A DNA stretch of 64,000 nt from Lepus europaeus (Eukaryota > Chordata > Mammalia > Lagomorpha > Leporidae), in NCBI RefSeq assembly GCF_033115175.1, contig NC_084842.1, positions 27,983,549 through 28,047,548 on the forward strand. The letters run 5' to 3'. Below the pieces are notes generated by a model that did not search any database, was not told where the DNA came from, and was given only the letters and a program-made list of their open reading frames with translations. Position 1 is the stretch's first letter. Each line of letters opens with the position of its first letter. The position numbers and the translations under genes were made by a program. Shown here in pieces: positions 1 through 10,540 of the stretch.

Positions 1-579
1 TGAACATAAATATGATTTCCTAGGTTGTTATGAAAAAGTAATTGGAATGTTGGGCTTGGCTTGGAGTTCCAAGTTCACGTTAGCTGTTTCTTGTAGTTCT
101 TGTTTTAACAGTGCTTGAAGGCGGGCCAACGTTTCTAGGGGCCAATGGGAAACAGGTGCTGGTAAGGGTTTTTGATTTGCAAGAAAGGACAACAACCCTA
201 GGGTTGAAGAGCATTTTTTAATTAGCTGAGATCTTGGCTAGGCTCCTAGTGGAACAAGTCAGTCTTGGGAAACCTTGACTCGCATTCAGGTCTCTGATGG
301 TTCATTTGTTCAACATTGTGGACAAGTATTTGTGTTTTGTTTCTGAGGTTGCTTAACTTGATATGATGAGTAGTTTGACTTTAAACACCCTCAATTTTCT
401 GGGGTGATTAAGAAAACCAGTGGATAAGCGTGTCCACTGCATTAGGGAGGTAAGGATACAGCTAAGTAATAAAACTGCAGTGCTCTTGATAGGGAGGGGG
501 TGCTTAATCGTGTTACACCCAAATTTAACCCACAAAAAAATATATGACACATACATAGGTACCAAAGACTGATGTGTCA

Positions 580-1371
580 GGGCTGGTGCTGTGGTGTAGC
601 AGGCTAAGCCTCCATCTGCGGCACCGGCATCTCAGATGGGCGCTGGTTAGAGTCCTGGCTGCTCCTCTTCCAATCCAACTCTCTGCTGGTGGCCTGGGAA
701 TGTGGGGAACCGCAGGCTGGCCACCTGTGAGAACCTCCTCATCTGCATAGCTTGCGGCAATCGGTCGACCACAAGGCCCACGAAAACAGCCAGGTGAAAC
801 AGATGAAACAGAATGGACTCTGCATAAACAACTAGGAGGAACCCGGTGAAACAGATGAAGTTGAGGCAGGACAGACTCTGCATAAACAACTAGGAAGAAC
901 CAGGTGAAACAGGTGAACTTTCAACCTGAGACTATACGCGTCCTTTCATCTGATTGGACGATACCAGTGTGAACTGCACGGGAAGAGAGCCGCTATTGGC
1001 TGTGGAGCGGATGCTCCACGGACTTGGGGTATAAATTGACATTGGGAATTGGGCTTGGAGCTCCTCCTTCTCTTTTCTTCTCTTCCCTCAACTCTTTCCT
1101 TCTGCCCCCACAAGTAAAAGTTCAGTGACCGTGTCGTGATTGCGTTGGACCCTTGCTGGCGAGGGTCCGACATGGGAAAGCAGTGGAAGATGGCCCGGTG
1201 TTTGGGCCTCTGAACCCGTGTGAGAGACTTGGAGGAGGCTGCTAGCTCCTGGCTCTGGATCAGCTCAGCTCCAACCGTTGCGACCATCTAGGGAGTGAAC
1301 CAGTGGATGGACGACGTTTCCCTCTGTCAGTAAGTCTACCTCTCAAATAAATAAACGAAATAAAAAAAAAA
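580..1371 (+). repeat. CSINE, split by a solo LTR
   Basis: tRNA-derived rabbit C-repeat. The head (ggctggtgctgtgg) starts at 580 and the (AAATAA)n/poly(A) tail ends near 1371. The body stops at 700 and resumes at 1173 because an LTR has inserted. A degenerate 16 bp TSD flanks the SINE (564-579 and 1372-1387), with four differences that are all transitions, so the SINE is moderately old. Any open frame here is incidental. Confidence 0.93.
701..1172 (+). mobile_element. Solo LTR of an endogenous retrovirus (472 bp)
   Basis: The sequence begins TGTGGGG and ends CCGACA, giving canonical TG...CA ends, and is bounded by a perfect 6 bp TSD (tgggaa at 695-700 and 1173-1178). The TSD is recognisable because the host SINE normally reads cctgggaaagcag without a break. 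Inside are CCAAT-type boxes (attgg near 952 and 994), a TATA box (tataaat, 1030-1036), a CT-rich stretch and a poly(A)-like signal (agtaaa, 1113-1118). U3 carries two copies of a roughly 55 bp unit (793-901). A 6 bp TSD suits class II (beta-like) retroviruses. There is no internal region or coding capacity, so this is a recombined solo LTR. The family name is unknown to me. Promoter activity is possible but unproven. Confidence 0.88.
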
Positions 1372-1480
1372 AAAGGCTGACGTACCATCCATCACCAAAA
1401 TGAAGCAATTGAACCTCACTATGTACCTTGAGGGCCCTTGTGACCTCCTTAAGCACATTGCATTCCCACTCCCCTTAAGC

Positions 1481-1530
1481 AGTGGTTTATAACCCTGGCT
1501 GCTCATTACATTCATCTGGGTGAAACCTTG
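1481..1530 (+). repeat. MER5-like (hAT-Charlie) fragment
   Basis: The stretch agtggtttataaccctggct followed by a cattacattcatctggg-like run matches the start of MER5-type elements. Only about 50 bp remain. Confidence 0.5.
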
Positions 1531-1544
1531 CCCCCCCCCCCCCC
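1531..1544. repeat. Poly(C) run, 14 nt
   Basis: Fourteen consecutive C residues. The complementary G run could form an intermolecular quadruplex. It is likely length-variable. Confidence 0.95.
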
Positions 1545-1600
1545 ATGGCAATGCTGGTTACACATTGCACTGAGGGGAGTCCACAAGTATGTATTTGTGT

Positions 1601-1632
1601 ATAAAATGTGTATATATATATCATATATATAA
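1601..1632. repeat. AT-rich simple repeat
   Basis: Imperfect (TA)n interrupted by single bases, next to the tail side of an old SINE. Confidence 0.7.
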
Positions 1633-1642
1633 TCAGTATATT

Positions 1643-1941
1643 TAATTTTTTGAGAAGTAGAGGGACAGGGATAGAGAGAGAGGGGCAGACAGAGCCCTCA
1701 TTCACTTGTCCACCCCTTAAATACTTGTAATGGTTGGAGGCCAAGGCTGAGAGCCAGGGATGTAATCCAGGTCTCCTGTAAAAGTGGAGGAAGCAACAGC
1801 TGAGCCATCACTGCTGTCTCCCAGGGTCTGCACAAGTAGGAAGCAAGACTCAGGAACTGGAACAGGGTGCTGACCCAGGCGCCGCGATACAGGATTCAGG
1901 CATCCCACCCAGTATCCCTACTGCCAGGCAAATGTCTGGCC
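1643..1941 (-). repeat. Old CSINE (CSINE2-like)
   Basis: On the + strand it runs from a T-rich tail through a purine-rich agagag stretch to the degraded head (gccaggcaaatgtctggccc). Many substitutions, and no clear TSD. Confidence 0.8.
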
Positions 1942-2007
1942 CTATGACCAATTTTGATTCCAGTATGGAGCTAGGGATAAAACCAATGCACTGTAGAATT
2001 ATTTGCA

Positions 2008-2078
2008 AACTTTAGTGCGTACACAAACCACCTAAAGTCTTGTTAAAGTGACACCCAGCAAATCTACTCTTAGCAAAT
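2008..2078. repeat. Possible MER5-like fragment
   Basis: A short match to the MER5 core: a ctttagtg start, then accacct and cttgttaaa. Heavily diverged. Confidence 0.35.
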
Positions 2079-2108
2079 TTCTAGTTACAATATCACTAAC
2101 TGTAGCCC

Positions 2109-2400
2109 TTGCGCTGTGGATTGCTTAGCCTACAGAACTGTGGCTTTGAAACCTTTCGCCTCCATCTTCCCATTCCTTCTGCCTCCGCCAACCACGATTC
2201 TACTCTGTTTCTTTGTATGAAACTTAAGAAAATGTTTGACATAAAAAATGAAATCATGCAGTGCTTTTTTTTATGGACAGCTTGTTTCAGTCAGTGTAAT
2301 GTCCTCCTTTCATGCTATCAAAAATGCCAGGATCTCCTGATGTTTAGAGGATGAATAATATTCCGTGTTGTATGCAGACTTGAGGTGCTCACACCACAGA
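2109..2400 (-). mobile_element. Ancient L1 3'-region fragment
   Basis: The + strand carries the reverse of an old L1 end, with motifs such as cattccttctgcc, accacgattctac, gaaatcatgcag and gatgaataatattcc. A second, differently diverged copy of a similar stretch follows at 2440, so this is a separate fragment. Confidence 0.6.
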
Positions 2401-3072
2401 AACGTTACCTATGTGAGATGATGGGTCTCTTAGTTTGCTTGGTTGTGAGGCTCATTTCACTAGGTATATGTATTTCAAAACAGACTGTGTACCTACTGTT
2501 CATTATGGTTATCTATGGTCACCCTCTGGTGCATTAAAACACCCCAGCTTTGCCTATCTAACTATGACTGAGTACCCATTAATCACCCTTCCCCTCTCCC
2601 GTTTCCCCCTTATTATTCCCATTTTCTGGCAACTACCCTTCTGCTTTCAACTTCTATGAAATCAATTTTTAAGATTCCACACTTGGGTGAGATCTTGTGG
2701 TATCTGTTTTTCTGTGCCTAGCTAATTTCACTTAACAAAGTGACTTCCAGTTGCATTCATATCCTGGCAAATGACAAGATTTCTTCCATTTTTAGGGCTG
2801 AGTGCTATTCCATCGTGTATTATCACATTTTCTTTATTCTTTACTGGATGAACACTGAGGTTGTTTCCATTTCTTGGCTACTGTGAAAGTGCTGTAATAA
2901 TAAACATAGGAGTGCAGATGTCTCTTCACCACATTGGGGTAATGGGCTTGCTGCATCTTAATGGTAGTTCTGTTTTTACTTTTTTTTTTTTTTGGAAACT
3001 TCATTCTGTATTCCATAGTGGCTATACTAATTTACATTCCCACTAATAGTGTATATAGGTCTCCTTTTCTCC

Positions 3073-3074
<2 letters not shown>

Positions 3075-3123
<49 letters not shown>

Positions 3124-3429
3124 GGCAGAGTGGACAGAGAGAGAGACAGAGAGAAAGGTCTTCCTTTACCGTTGGTTCACCCTCCAATGGCTGCTGCGGC
3201 CGGCGCACAGCGCTGATCCAAAGCCAGGAGCCAGGTGCTTCTCCTGGTCTCCCATGTGGGTGCAGGGCCCAAGAACTTGGGCCATCCTCCACTGCCTTCC
3301 CGGGCCACAGCAGAGAGCTGGCTTGGAAGAGGGGCAACCGGGACAGAATCCGGCGCCCTGACCAGGGCTAGAACCCGGTGTGCCGGCGCCGCAGGCAGAG
3401 GATTAGCCTAGTGAGCCACGGCACCGGCC
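3075..3429 (-). repeat. Young-subtype CSINE with 46-nt poly(T)
   Basis: A + strand T run at 3075-3120 (46 T) is followed by acaggcagagtgg, the body, and the head complement ending gccacggcaccggcc. The very long pure tail suggests a recent insertion. It is nested in the L1. Confidence 0.93.
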
Positions 3430-3655
3430 TCCAGCTCTTGTTTTCTTTTATCTTTTTGATAAATGCCATTCTGGCTGCAGTGACGTGATATCTCATGGCA
3501 AATTGGATTTTCATTTCCCCAGCATTAATGATGTTAAGCATTTTTTCATGTACCTGTTGTTCATTTGTATGTCTGCCTTTAAAAAAAGTCTATCCAGATC
3601 TATCGCCCATTTTTAAATTACATTATTTGTTTTTATGCTACTGAATTAAGTTTTT

Positions 3656-3978
3656 ATTTTTAAAGATTTATATATTTATTTGAAAGTCAGAGTTACACAG
3701 AGAAGGAGAGGCAGAGAGAGAGAGAGAGATCTTCCATCCGCTGGTTCACTCCTCAATTGGCTACAATGGCCGGAGCTGTGCCGATCTGAAGCCAGGAGCT
3801 TGTTTCAGGTCTCCCACGTGGATGCAAGGGTCCAAGGACTTGGGCTATGTTCTACTGCTTTCCCAGGCCATAGCAGAGAGCTGGATTGGAAGTGGAGCAA
3901 CCAGGACTAGAACTGGTGCCCAAATGGGATGCCGGCACCACAGGTGGTGGCTTTACCCTCTATGCCACAGTGCCAGCC
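3656..3978 (-). repeat. CSINE, main type
   Basis: The tail is aaagattta...tttgaaagtcag and the head end is gccacagtgccagcccc. An imperfect TSD (ctgaattaag type at about 3641-3655 and 3979-3994) lies in L1 sequence. Confidence 0.9.
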
Positions 3979-4460
3979 CCTAAATTGAGTTCTTTATATA
4001 TATTGCTTATTAACCCATTGTCAGATGTATAGTTTGCAAATATTTTCTCCCATTCTATAGTCTGTCTCTTCAATTTGTTGATTGTTTCCCTTGATGCACA
4101 GAAGCTTTTTATTTTGATGAAACCCCTTATGTCAATTTTTGGTTTTGTTGCCTGTGCTTTTAGGGTCTTGTCCATAAAATCCTTGCCTATCGCAATGTCC
4201 TGAAGCATTTCCTATAAGTTTTGTTTTAATAGGTTCATGGTTTCAGGGCTTACATTTAGGTATTTAGTCCATTTGAGTGTTTTTAATATGGTAAAAGGTA
4301 GAGTTCTCATTATTCCACATGTGGATATGTCATTTTCCCAGCATCATTTATTGAAAAGACTGTCCATTCTCTAGCGCATGTTCTTAGCACCCTTGTCAAA
4401 GATCAGCTGACTGTAGACATGCATTTATTTCTAGGCTCTCTGCTCCGTGGGTTTTGTATG

Positions 4461-6430
4461 TTACGATATTTTCTTTTTATTACTGACATCTTTTCCTTTG
4501 TTAACATCTTTTTCTTTTATCTTGAACTCCCTTTAGCATAACCTGAAGGGCAGGTCTGGTGGTGATAAATTCTTTCTGTTTTTGTTTGTTTGGGGTGTCT
4601 TTACTTCTCCTTCCCATCTAAAGGGGAGCTTTGCTTGGTGCAGTGCTCTTAGATGGCAACTTTTATGCTTCAGTACTGCAAAAACTTCATCTCGCTCTCT
4701 CCCAGCCTATAAGGTTTCTGCTGAAAAGCCTGCTGTCAGCCAAGTTGGGACATGCTTGTGTGTTAATTGCTTCTTTTCTATTATGACTGTGAGAATCCTT
4801 TATTATAGTTAACCTTGAAGAGCTAGGTTATAGTATGCCTTGGAGTAGACGTGGTTGAGTGGGATCTGACTGGTGACCTCTGACCTTTCTAAACCTGCGT
4901 AGTTACATCTTTAGATTTGAGAAGTTTTCTGTTATTATATCTTTGAATATGTTTTTACTCCTTTGGCCTTCTCAAGACCCTCCTGAGCCTCCAGTAACTC
5001 AGGTGTTTATTTTTTCAATGCTGTCTCAAATTTCCTGTATGTTTTTTTCATTCCTCATCATTCATTTTCCTTTCGTCTTCTCTGGATGTGTTTTCAAATA
5101 ACCTTTGAGCTCACTAATTCATTCTTCTGTTTGATCTGATCTGCTTCTGATACCTTCTAAAATGTTTTAAGTTCTGTTTAATAAAGCTTCCAGCTCAAGA
5201 CTTTGATTTTTTTTTATTTTATTTATTTTTTTTGACAGGCAGAGTTAGATAGTGAGAAAGAGACAGAGAGAAAGGTGTTCCTTTTTCTGTTGGTTCACCC
5301 CCCAGATGGCCACTATGACCGGCGCAGCGCCAGATGCCAGGTGCTTCCTCCTGGTCTCGCATGTGGGTGCAGGGCCCAAGCACTTGGGCCATCCTCCACT
5401 GCCTTCCTGGCCACAGCAGAGAGCTGGACTGGAAGAGGGGTAACCGGGACAGAATCCGGCGCCCCAACCGGGACTAGAACCTGGTGTGCCGGCACCGCAG
5501 GTGGAGGATTAACTAGTGAGCTGCGGCGCCGGCCCAAGACTTTGATTTTTTAAAATTACTTCTATCCCTCTGTTCTGATTCTCTGTTCTAGTAATGAATA
5601 CTTTCTCCATATCTTCCTGAATCTTTCTGAGTTTTCTTAAGACAGCTATTTAAAATTCTATATCTGAAAATTTGCATATATCAGTTGCTGTCTACTCAGT
5701 TTCTTACACCTTGTTTTGTCCATTAGGTGAGTTCATGGTTCCCTGAAAATTCCTTATGCTTGTTGGCATTCAACATCATCTGAGCACTGAACGGTTGGAA
5801 ATTTTTTCCTGTCTGGTGTAATCTGATTCTGTGCCTGCCTTCCAGAAGTTCTGAGCAGCCTGCTTGTTTCTCTGAGCCTTTGGAACCTCCTCTTTGAGTA
5901 CTCCAGGCTCCATCTGCTGTTCATGTGTTGTCTCCATTTCAGCACTAGAGGGAGCCACTGATCTAAGATATTTGGAAATCTGCAGTTTCTGTGTTCAGAA
6001 TGAACTCACAGAGGCTCCCTCGGTGAGCGCAGGCCTGGATATGGAAGCCTCCGGGCTTTCAATGGTGCTGGGTCCCCCACAGCAGGACTGGACAGATCTG
6101 CCAGGCAAAGTCCTATACGACGTTCTCACCCTACTCCCCAGGGGCCGGAGCCACGCTCCTCTGAGGAAGGGACTGGGGAAAGGTGGTGGAGGCATCTCTT
6201 TGGCTGCTTGGCCAAGGGAGTTCCAAAGGTTCAGGCTGCAAGTAACTGGGCTTGGGTGCAGGGGCCAGAGTGACCTGTGTGGCACTGGGTTTTGCTGTGT
6301 TGGGTCTGGTACTGGGTGTCAGGTCTATGGACCGTACTTAACTCCCTTACTCTCCCACAAGTGGGAGGCATGGAGAAACACTGCTTGGAGTAGGGGCAGG
6401 AGGGGATTGTAACACAGCAACTCTTTCCTT
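4461..6430 (-). mobile_element. L1M 5' UTR/ORF1 region
   Basis: The blocks ctgaagggcaggtctggtgg, gcctataaggtttctgctga, gccttggagtag, gggaagttttctgttattat and ttatgcttgttggcattc follow the order of the old L1M 5' end in reverse complement. It abuts ORF2 3' sequence at about 4460, so roughly the first half of ORF2 is missing. A SINE interrupts at 5213-5533. Distal identity, after about 5950, is weaker. Confidence 0.65.
5213..5533 (-). repeat. Young-subtype CSINE, long TSD
   Basis: Flanked by a perfect direct repeat caagactttgatttttt (5196-5212 and 5534-5550). Contains tttttgacaggcagag on the tail side and tgagctgcggcgccggcc at the head. Confidence 0.95.
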
Positions 6431-6439
6431 CCTGCCTTC

Positions 6440-6977
6440 TCCAATGCATCTTTTTTTAAATGATTACCCATTTTAATAAAATTTTTCTGTTATGGATAAT
6501 AATTTCCATCATACACACCCTGACTCAAAATTGTGTCACCTAAAGATGCTTCTCCTCAATGCTCTAGGAGTTAAACATTGACCAACAAAGTCACTTTATG
6601 TGACAATGGGAATGACAATGCCATCTTTAAAACTTCACTTACATCTTCTAGGAGCCAGGAAAAGGATGGGAAAGTGCTAGTTCCAGGCACTGAAACTTTG
6701 GGTTAACGCATTTGACAAGAAATGCGGCTTCTGAAGTCAGCTCCTGTCATACTCAGACCAGGTGCGAAACATGGTGAGGGCAGCAGGTGGCGGCCGGGCC
6801 GATGTGGGAATTCTGAGGAACCACGGATCTCGCCGGGATCCGACTCGCCCACACCGCCATGAACCCAGGGCCCTGCTTCCTCCAGTGCCTCTTCTTATTG
6901 TACTAAAACCAGGCACTGTGGTCTGTCAGCTGGCTTCCTTAATTCTGGTACAGGCGGCTTTGTGCATGAATAGCTGT
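6440..6977. other. Unassigned single-copy-like DNA
   Basis: No SINE, LINE or LTR recognised. It includes a short CpG-rich patch (about 6786-6860) with a spurious 133-codon frame that runs into the next SINE. I see no splice or promoter structure I would trust. Confidence 0.5.
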
Positions 6978-6993
6978 TCAAACTGGTGTCTCT

Positions 6994-7562
6994 GGGGGCT
7001 GTGCTGTGCCTTAGTGGATGAAGCCGCTGCCTGCAGTCCCAGCATCCCGTATGCCTGTGGTTTGTGTCCTGGCTGCTCCACTTTTTTTTTTTTTTTTGGA
7101 CAGGCAGAGTTAGAGAGAGGCAGAGAGAAAGGTCTTCCTTCCGTTGCTTCACCCGCCAAATAGCCGCTGCGGCTGGCGCACTGCACTGATCCAAAGCCAG
7201 GAGCCAGGTGCTTCTCCTGGTCTCCCATGAGGTGCAGGGCCCAAGCACTTGGGCCATCCTCCACTACACTCCTGGGCCACAGCAGAGAGCTGGCCTGGAA
7301 GAGGGGCAACCGGGACAGAATCTGATGCCCCAACTGAGACTAGAACCCGGAATACCGGGTTAGCCAAGTGAGCCGCGGTGCCGGCCTCAGCTGCTTCACT
7401 TCTGATCCAGCTCCCTGCTATGACCTGGGAAAGCAGCAGAGGATGGCCCAAGTCCTTGGGCCCCTGCATCTGTGTGGGAGACCTGGAGGAATCTGCTGGT
7501 TCCTGGCTTTGGATCAGCTCTTGCGGTTGTGGCCATTTGGGGAGTGAACCAGTGGATGGAAG

Positions 7563-7598
<36 letters not shown>

Positions 7599-7657
7599 GC
7601 CTTTGCCTCTCTATAACTCTGCCTTTCAAATAAATAAATAAATAAACCTTAAAAGAA
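6994..7657 (+). repeat. CSINE host, split by a younger CSINE
   Basis: The head at 6994-7082 and the remainder at 7387-7657 belong to one element. The 16 bp TSD tcaaaYtggtgtctct (6978-6993 and 7658-7673) has one mismatch. It contains a (CT)n run at about 7568-7594. Confidence 0.93.
7083..7386 (-). repeat. Young-subtype CSINE nested in a CSINE
   Basis: The T run and ggacaggcagagttag lead to a head ending gtgccggcc. A TSD-like ggctgctccactt/cagctgcttcactt is taken from the host SINE body. The head region is slightly shortened compared with its relatives. Confidence 0.9.
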
Positions 7658-7884
7658 TCAAATTGGTGTCTCTTTGGGGAGATAGTCCCTGGAGTGTCTC
7701 AGTGGGCTGCCACCCTGCTGAGCCTTCCTACACCTTTCATATGCATACCTTTTAAAAAGGTAAAATAAAATAGGATGCAACTCATAAAGGATTCTTTGTT
7801 AGATTTCTTGCTAAGTACTTTATCATTTTATTATTATCGTGAATGATATCTTAATGTTGCCAGTGCAGTAAAATATCACTTTTT

Positions 7885-8205
7885 TTAAAAAAAAGATTTA
7901 TTTATTTGACAGAGTTACAGAGAGAGGTAGAGACAGAGAGAGAGGTCCTCCATCCACTGTTTTAGTCCCTAAATGGCCACACAGCTAGAGCTGAGTTGAT
8001 CTAAAGCCAGGAGCTAGGAGTTTCTTCTAGGTCTCCCACATGGGTGCAGGAACTCAAGGACTTGGGCCATCTTCTATTCCTTCCCAGGTGCATTAGCTGT
8101 TAGCTGGATCAGAAGTGGAGCAGCTAGGACTAAAACCAGCACCCATATGCGATGTCAGTGATGTAGGCTGGGATTTTAACCCGCTACACCACAGTACCAG
8201 CCCCC
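7885..8205 (-). repeat. CSINE, main type, diverged
   Basis: The 16 bp TSD taaaatatcacttttt/taaagtattgcttttt (7869-7884 and 8206-8221) has three transitions. The head ends ccacagtaccagcccc. Confidence 0.88.
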
Positions 8206-8429
8206 TAAAGTATTGCTTTTTGTAGACTGATATTATCCACCAAAAATGCTGTGCACTCTTGCTAGGAAGTTGCAGATTATGGAGTTTTCTTTGTAGACAG
8301 TTGTATTGCCTTGCAAAGAATAACAATTTTATTTTCTTCTATCTAATCCTCCTATATTTTTCTTTTCTCTTTTCTGGATTTATGGCAGGGCTAGACCCTC
8401 CAAACAATTTTTTTTTTACCAAAAACACC

Positions 8430-9072
8430 CCATTATTTATTCGAAAAGTGGGGGGCTGGCACTGTGGCATAGCAGGTAAAGCTGCCACCTGCAGTGCTGG
8501 CATTCCTATATGAGTCCCAGCTGCTCCTCTTCTTATCCCGTTCTCTGCTATGGCCTGGGAAAGCAGTAGAAGATGGCCCAAGTCCTTGAGCCCCTGCACC
8601 TGCGCGGGAGACCTGGAAGAAGCTCCTGGTTTCTGGTTTTGGATCGGTGCAGCTTCAGCTGTTGCGGTCACCTGGGGAGTGAACCAGCAGATGGAAGACC
8701 TCTGTCTCTCTGCCTCTGCCTCTCTGTAACTCTGCCTTTCAAATAAATAAATAAATAAATCTCTCTTTAAAAAAAAGTAGAATAATTGAAGCATAGAGAG
8801 AGGGAGATAGAGATAGAAACAGAGATTTTCTACTCCCCAAATAGCCATTCCTGCCAGGGCTGGGCCAGGCTGAAGTCGGGCACCAGGAACTCACTGGGTC
8901 TCCCACGTGGGTAGCAGAGGCTCCAGCCCTTGGAACATCTTCCTCTGTCTTCCTAGGTGTGTAAGCAGGAAGCTGGAGCAAAAGTGGAGCGGCTGGACTG
9001 AAACCAGCACTCCTACATGGAATGCTGGCCTAGCGAGTAGGGGTCTAACCCACTGTGCCACAACACCTGCCC
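8430..9072 (-). repeat. Old CSINE, split
   Basis: The older subtype (gccagggctgggccaggctgaagtc; head end cacaacacctgcccc). Its tail side (attatttattcgaaaagtg) is separated from the body by the + strand SINE at 8451-8777. Confidence 0.8.
8451..8777 (+). repeat. CSINE, main type, nested
   Basis: Runs from ggggggctggcactgtggc to (AAATAA)n ctctcttt poly(A). Inserted near the tail of an older minus-strand CSINE. Confidence 0.92.
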
Positions 9073-9837
9073 CACATCGGCCCCCAAACAGTCTTTAAGA
9101 AAAGGTTAATGGCAGATATCCTGTCTTATTTTTTGATCTTAAAGAGAATGCTTTGAACATTTCACAATTATATACCGTGTTTTTCTGTGTTGTGTCTTTC
9201 TTAGTCTCTTGTAGAAGTTAAGGAAGTTGTTTACTATTCTCAACTTGCTAATTTTTTCCTTTAAATATCTGCTATTAGGGTGAATTATGTTTATTGTTTT
9301 TGAATTTCTAGGATGAACCAAATAAAGCAATCAGGCATTGTCTTTGTAATGCATTGCTGCATCTGGTTTGCTGATATTTTGTTCAAGATTTTTATTTCTA
9401 TGTCAAGCTAGGCTCACAATCTCTTTCCATTCTCTGAAAACAACTGAAATATGTGTTCCTTGAAATATTTGGTAGAACTAGAATGAGCTAGTTGAGCCTG
9501 CTGTTTTCTTTGTGATAAGGCTTTTAAACTACATATTCAGTTCTGTTAATGGTTGGGATTTTTTATAGGCTTCTGTGCTTGTTTGCTAGGGTTGCCATAA
9601 AAAAAAGTACCACAGACAGGGTGGCTTAAAAATCGACAGCTATTTTCCTAAAGTTTTGAAAGCTGGAAATCTGAGGTTGGGGTGCCGGCAGGTTTGGTTT
9701 CTTCTGAGGCCTTTCTCCTTGACCTATGGGTGGTCATCTTCTCTGTGTCTGTGTCCCAATCCCTTCCTTTGATAGCACTTCTGTTGAGTTACAGCCCACC
9801 CTCGTAGTCTCATTTATGTCTAAAGGTACTATCTCCA

Positions 9838-10157
9838 GGGGCTGGTGCTGTGGCATAGTGGGTAAAACTGCTGCCTGCTGTGCTGACATCCCAAATGGGC
9901 ACTGGTTCAAGTCCCAGCTGCTCCACTTCTGATCCAGCTCTCTGCTATGGCCTGGGAAAGCAGTAGAACATGGCCCAAGTCTTTGCACCCATGTGGGAGA
10001 CCTGGAAGAAGCTCCTGGCTCCTGGCTTTGCATTAGCCCACCTCTGGCCATTGCAGCCATCTGGAGAGTGAACCAGTGGATGGAAGACCTCTCTCTGTCT
10101 CCTTCTCTCTGGCTGTAACTCCACTTAGCATCTTTTTTTAAAGATTTATTTTATTTG
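9838..10157 (+). repeat. CSINE with unusual tail
   Basis: The short TSD atctcca (9831-9837; right copy within 10160-10166) matches an unbroken MLT1 consensus. The 3' end reads ctgtaactccacttagcatc and then a patch, aagatttattttatttga, that looks like an inverted SINE tail. Confidence 0.87.
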
Positions 10158-10216
10158 ATATCTCCAAATACAGTCACATTCTGAAGTCCTGGGGGTTAAG
10201 ACTTCAATACTTATTT

Positions 10217-10540
10217 TGGGGTCAGCACTGTGGCATAGTAGGTTAAGCCTCCACCTGCAGTGCCAACTTCCCATATGGGTGCCAGTTCAAGTCCCGGCTG
10301 CTCTTCTTCCAATCCAGCACCCTACTAATAGCCTGGGAAAGCATTGGAAGATGGTCCAAGTCTCTGCACCTGCATGAGAGACTCAGAAGAAGCTCCTTGC
10401 CCCTGGCTTCAGATGGGCCCAGCTCCGGCTGTTGTGGCCATGTGGGGAGTGAGCCAGAGGATGGAAGATTTCTCTGTCTGTCTCTCCCTCTCTCTGTCTG
10501 TAACTCTGCATCTCAAATAAATAAATCTTTAAAGAAAAAA
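10217..10540 (+). repeat. CSINE
   Basis: Starts ggggtcagcactgtggc and ends caaataaataaatctttaaag. Inserted in the MLT1 LTR near its 5' end. Confidence 0.9.

Larger units (their letters stand above)
2440..4460 (-). mobile_element. L1 (L1MA/MB-like) 3' UTR and ORF2 3' half
   Basis: Reading + strand gives a near-continuous reverse complement of L1 ORF2 running 3' to 5'. Landmarks are gctattccatcgtgtatta, gctgtaataataaacatag, ttctcccattctatag and ggcaccatttattga-like blocks. It is broken by SINEs at 3075-3429 and 3656-3978. The reading frame is destroyed by indels and stops. It matches old pan-mammalian L1M elements rather than lagomorph-specific L1. Confidence 0.82.
7790..9580 (-). mobile_element. 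L1 ORF2 fragment
   Basis: The + strand blocks agtactttatcattttattatt, aacaattttattttcttcta, ggctagaccctccaa, tttgctgatattttgttcaag and gtagaactagaatgag occur in reverse-L1 order. The element is interrupted by SINEs at 7885-8205 and 8430-9072 and is non-coding. Confidence 0.7.

Noticed and set aside
701..1172. Provirus with gag/pol/env
   Set aside because: The LTR is directly flanked by its TSDs, so no internal region is present.
2961..3371. 136-codon frame with a poly-Phe segment
   Set aside because: Created by the T46 SINE tail and the SINE body.
5894..6412. 172-codon + frame
   Set aside because: Antisense to an old L1 5' region, with an overlapping minus frame; no domain or splice context.
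6786..6860. CpG-rich patch that could be a CpG-island promoter
   Set aside because: Only about 75 bp long, with no TATA, initiator or downstream gene.
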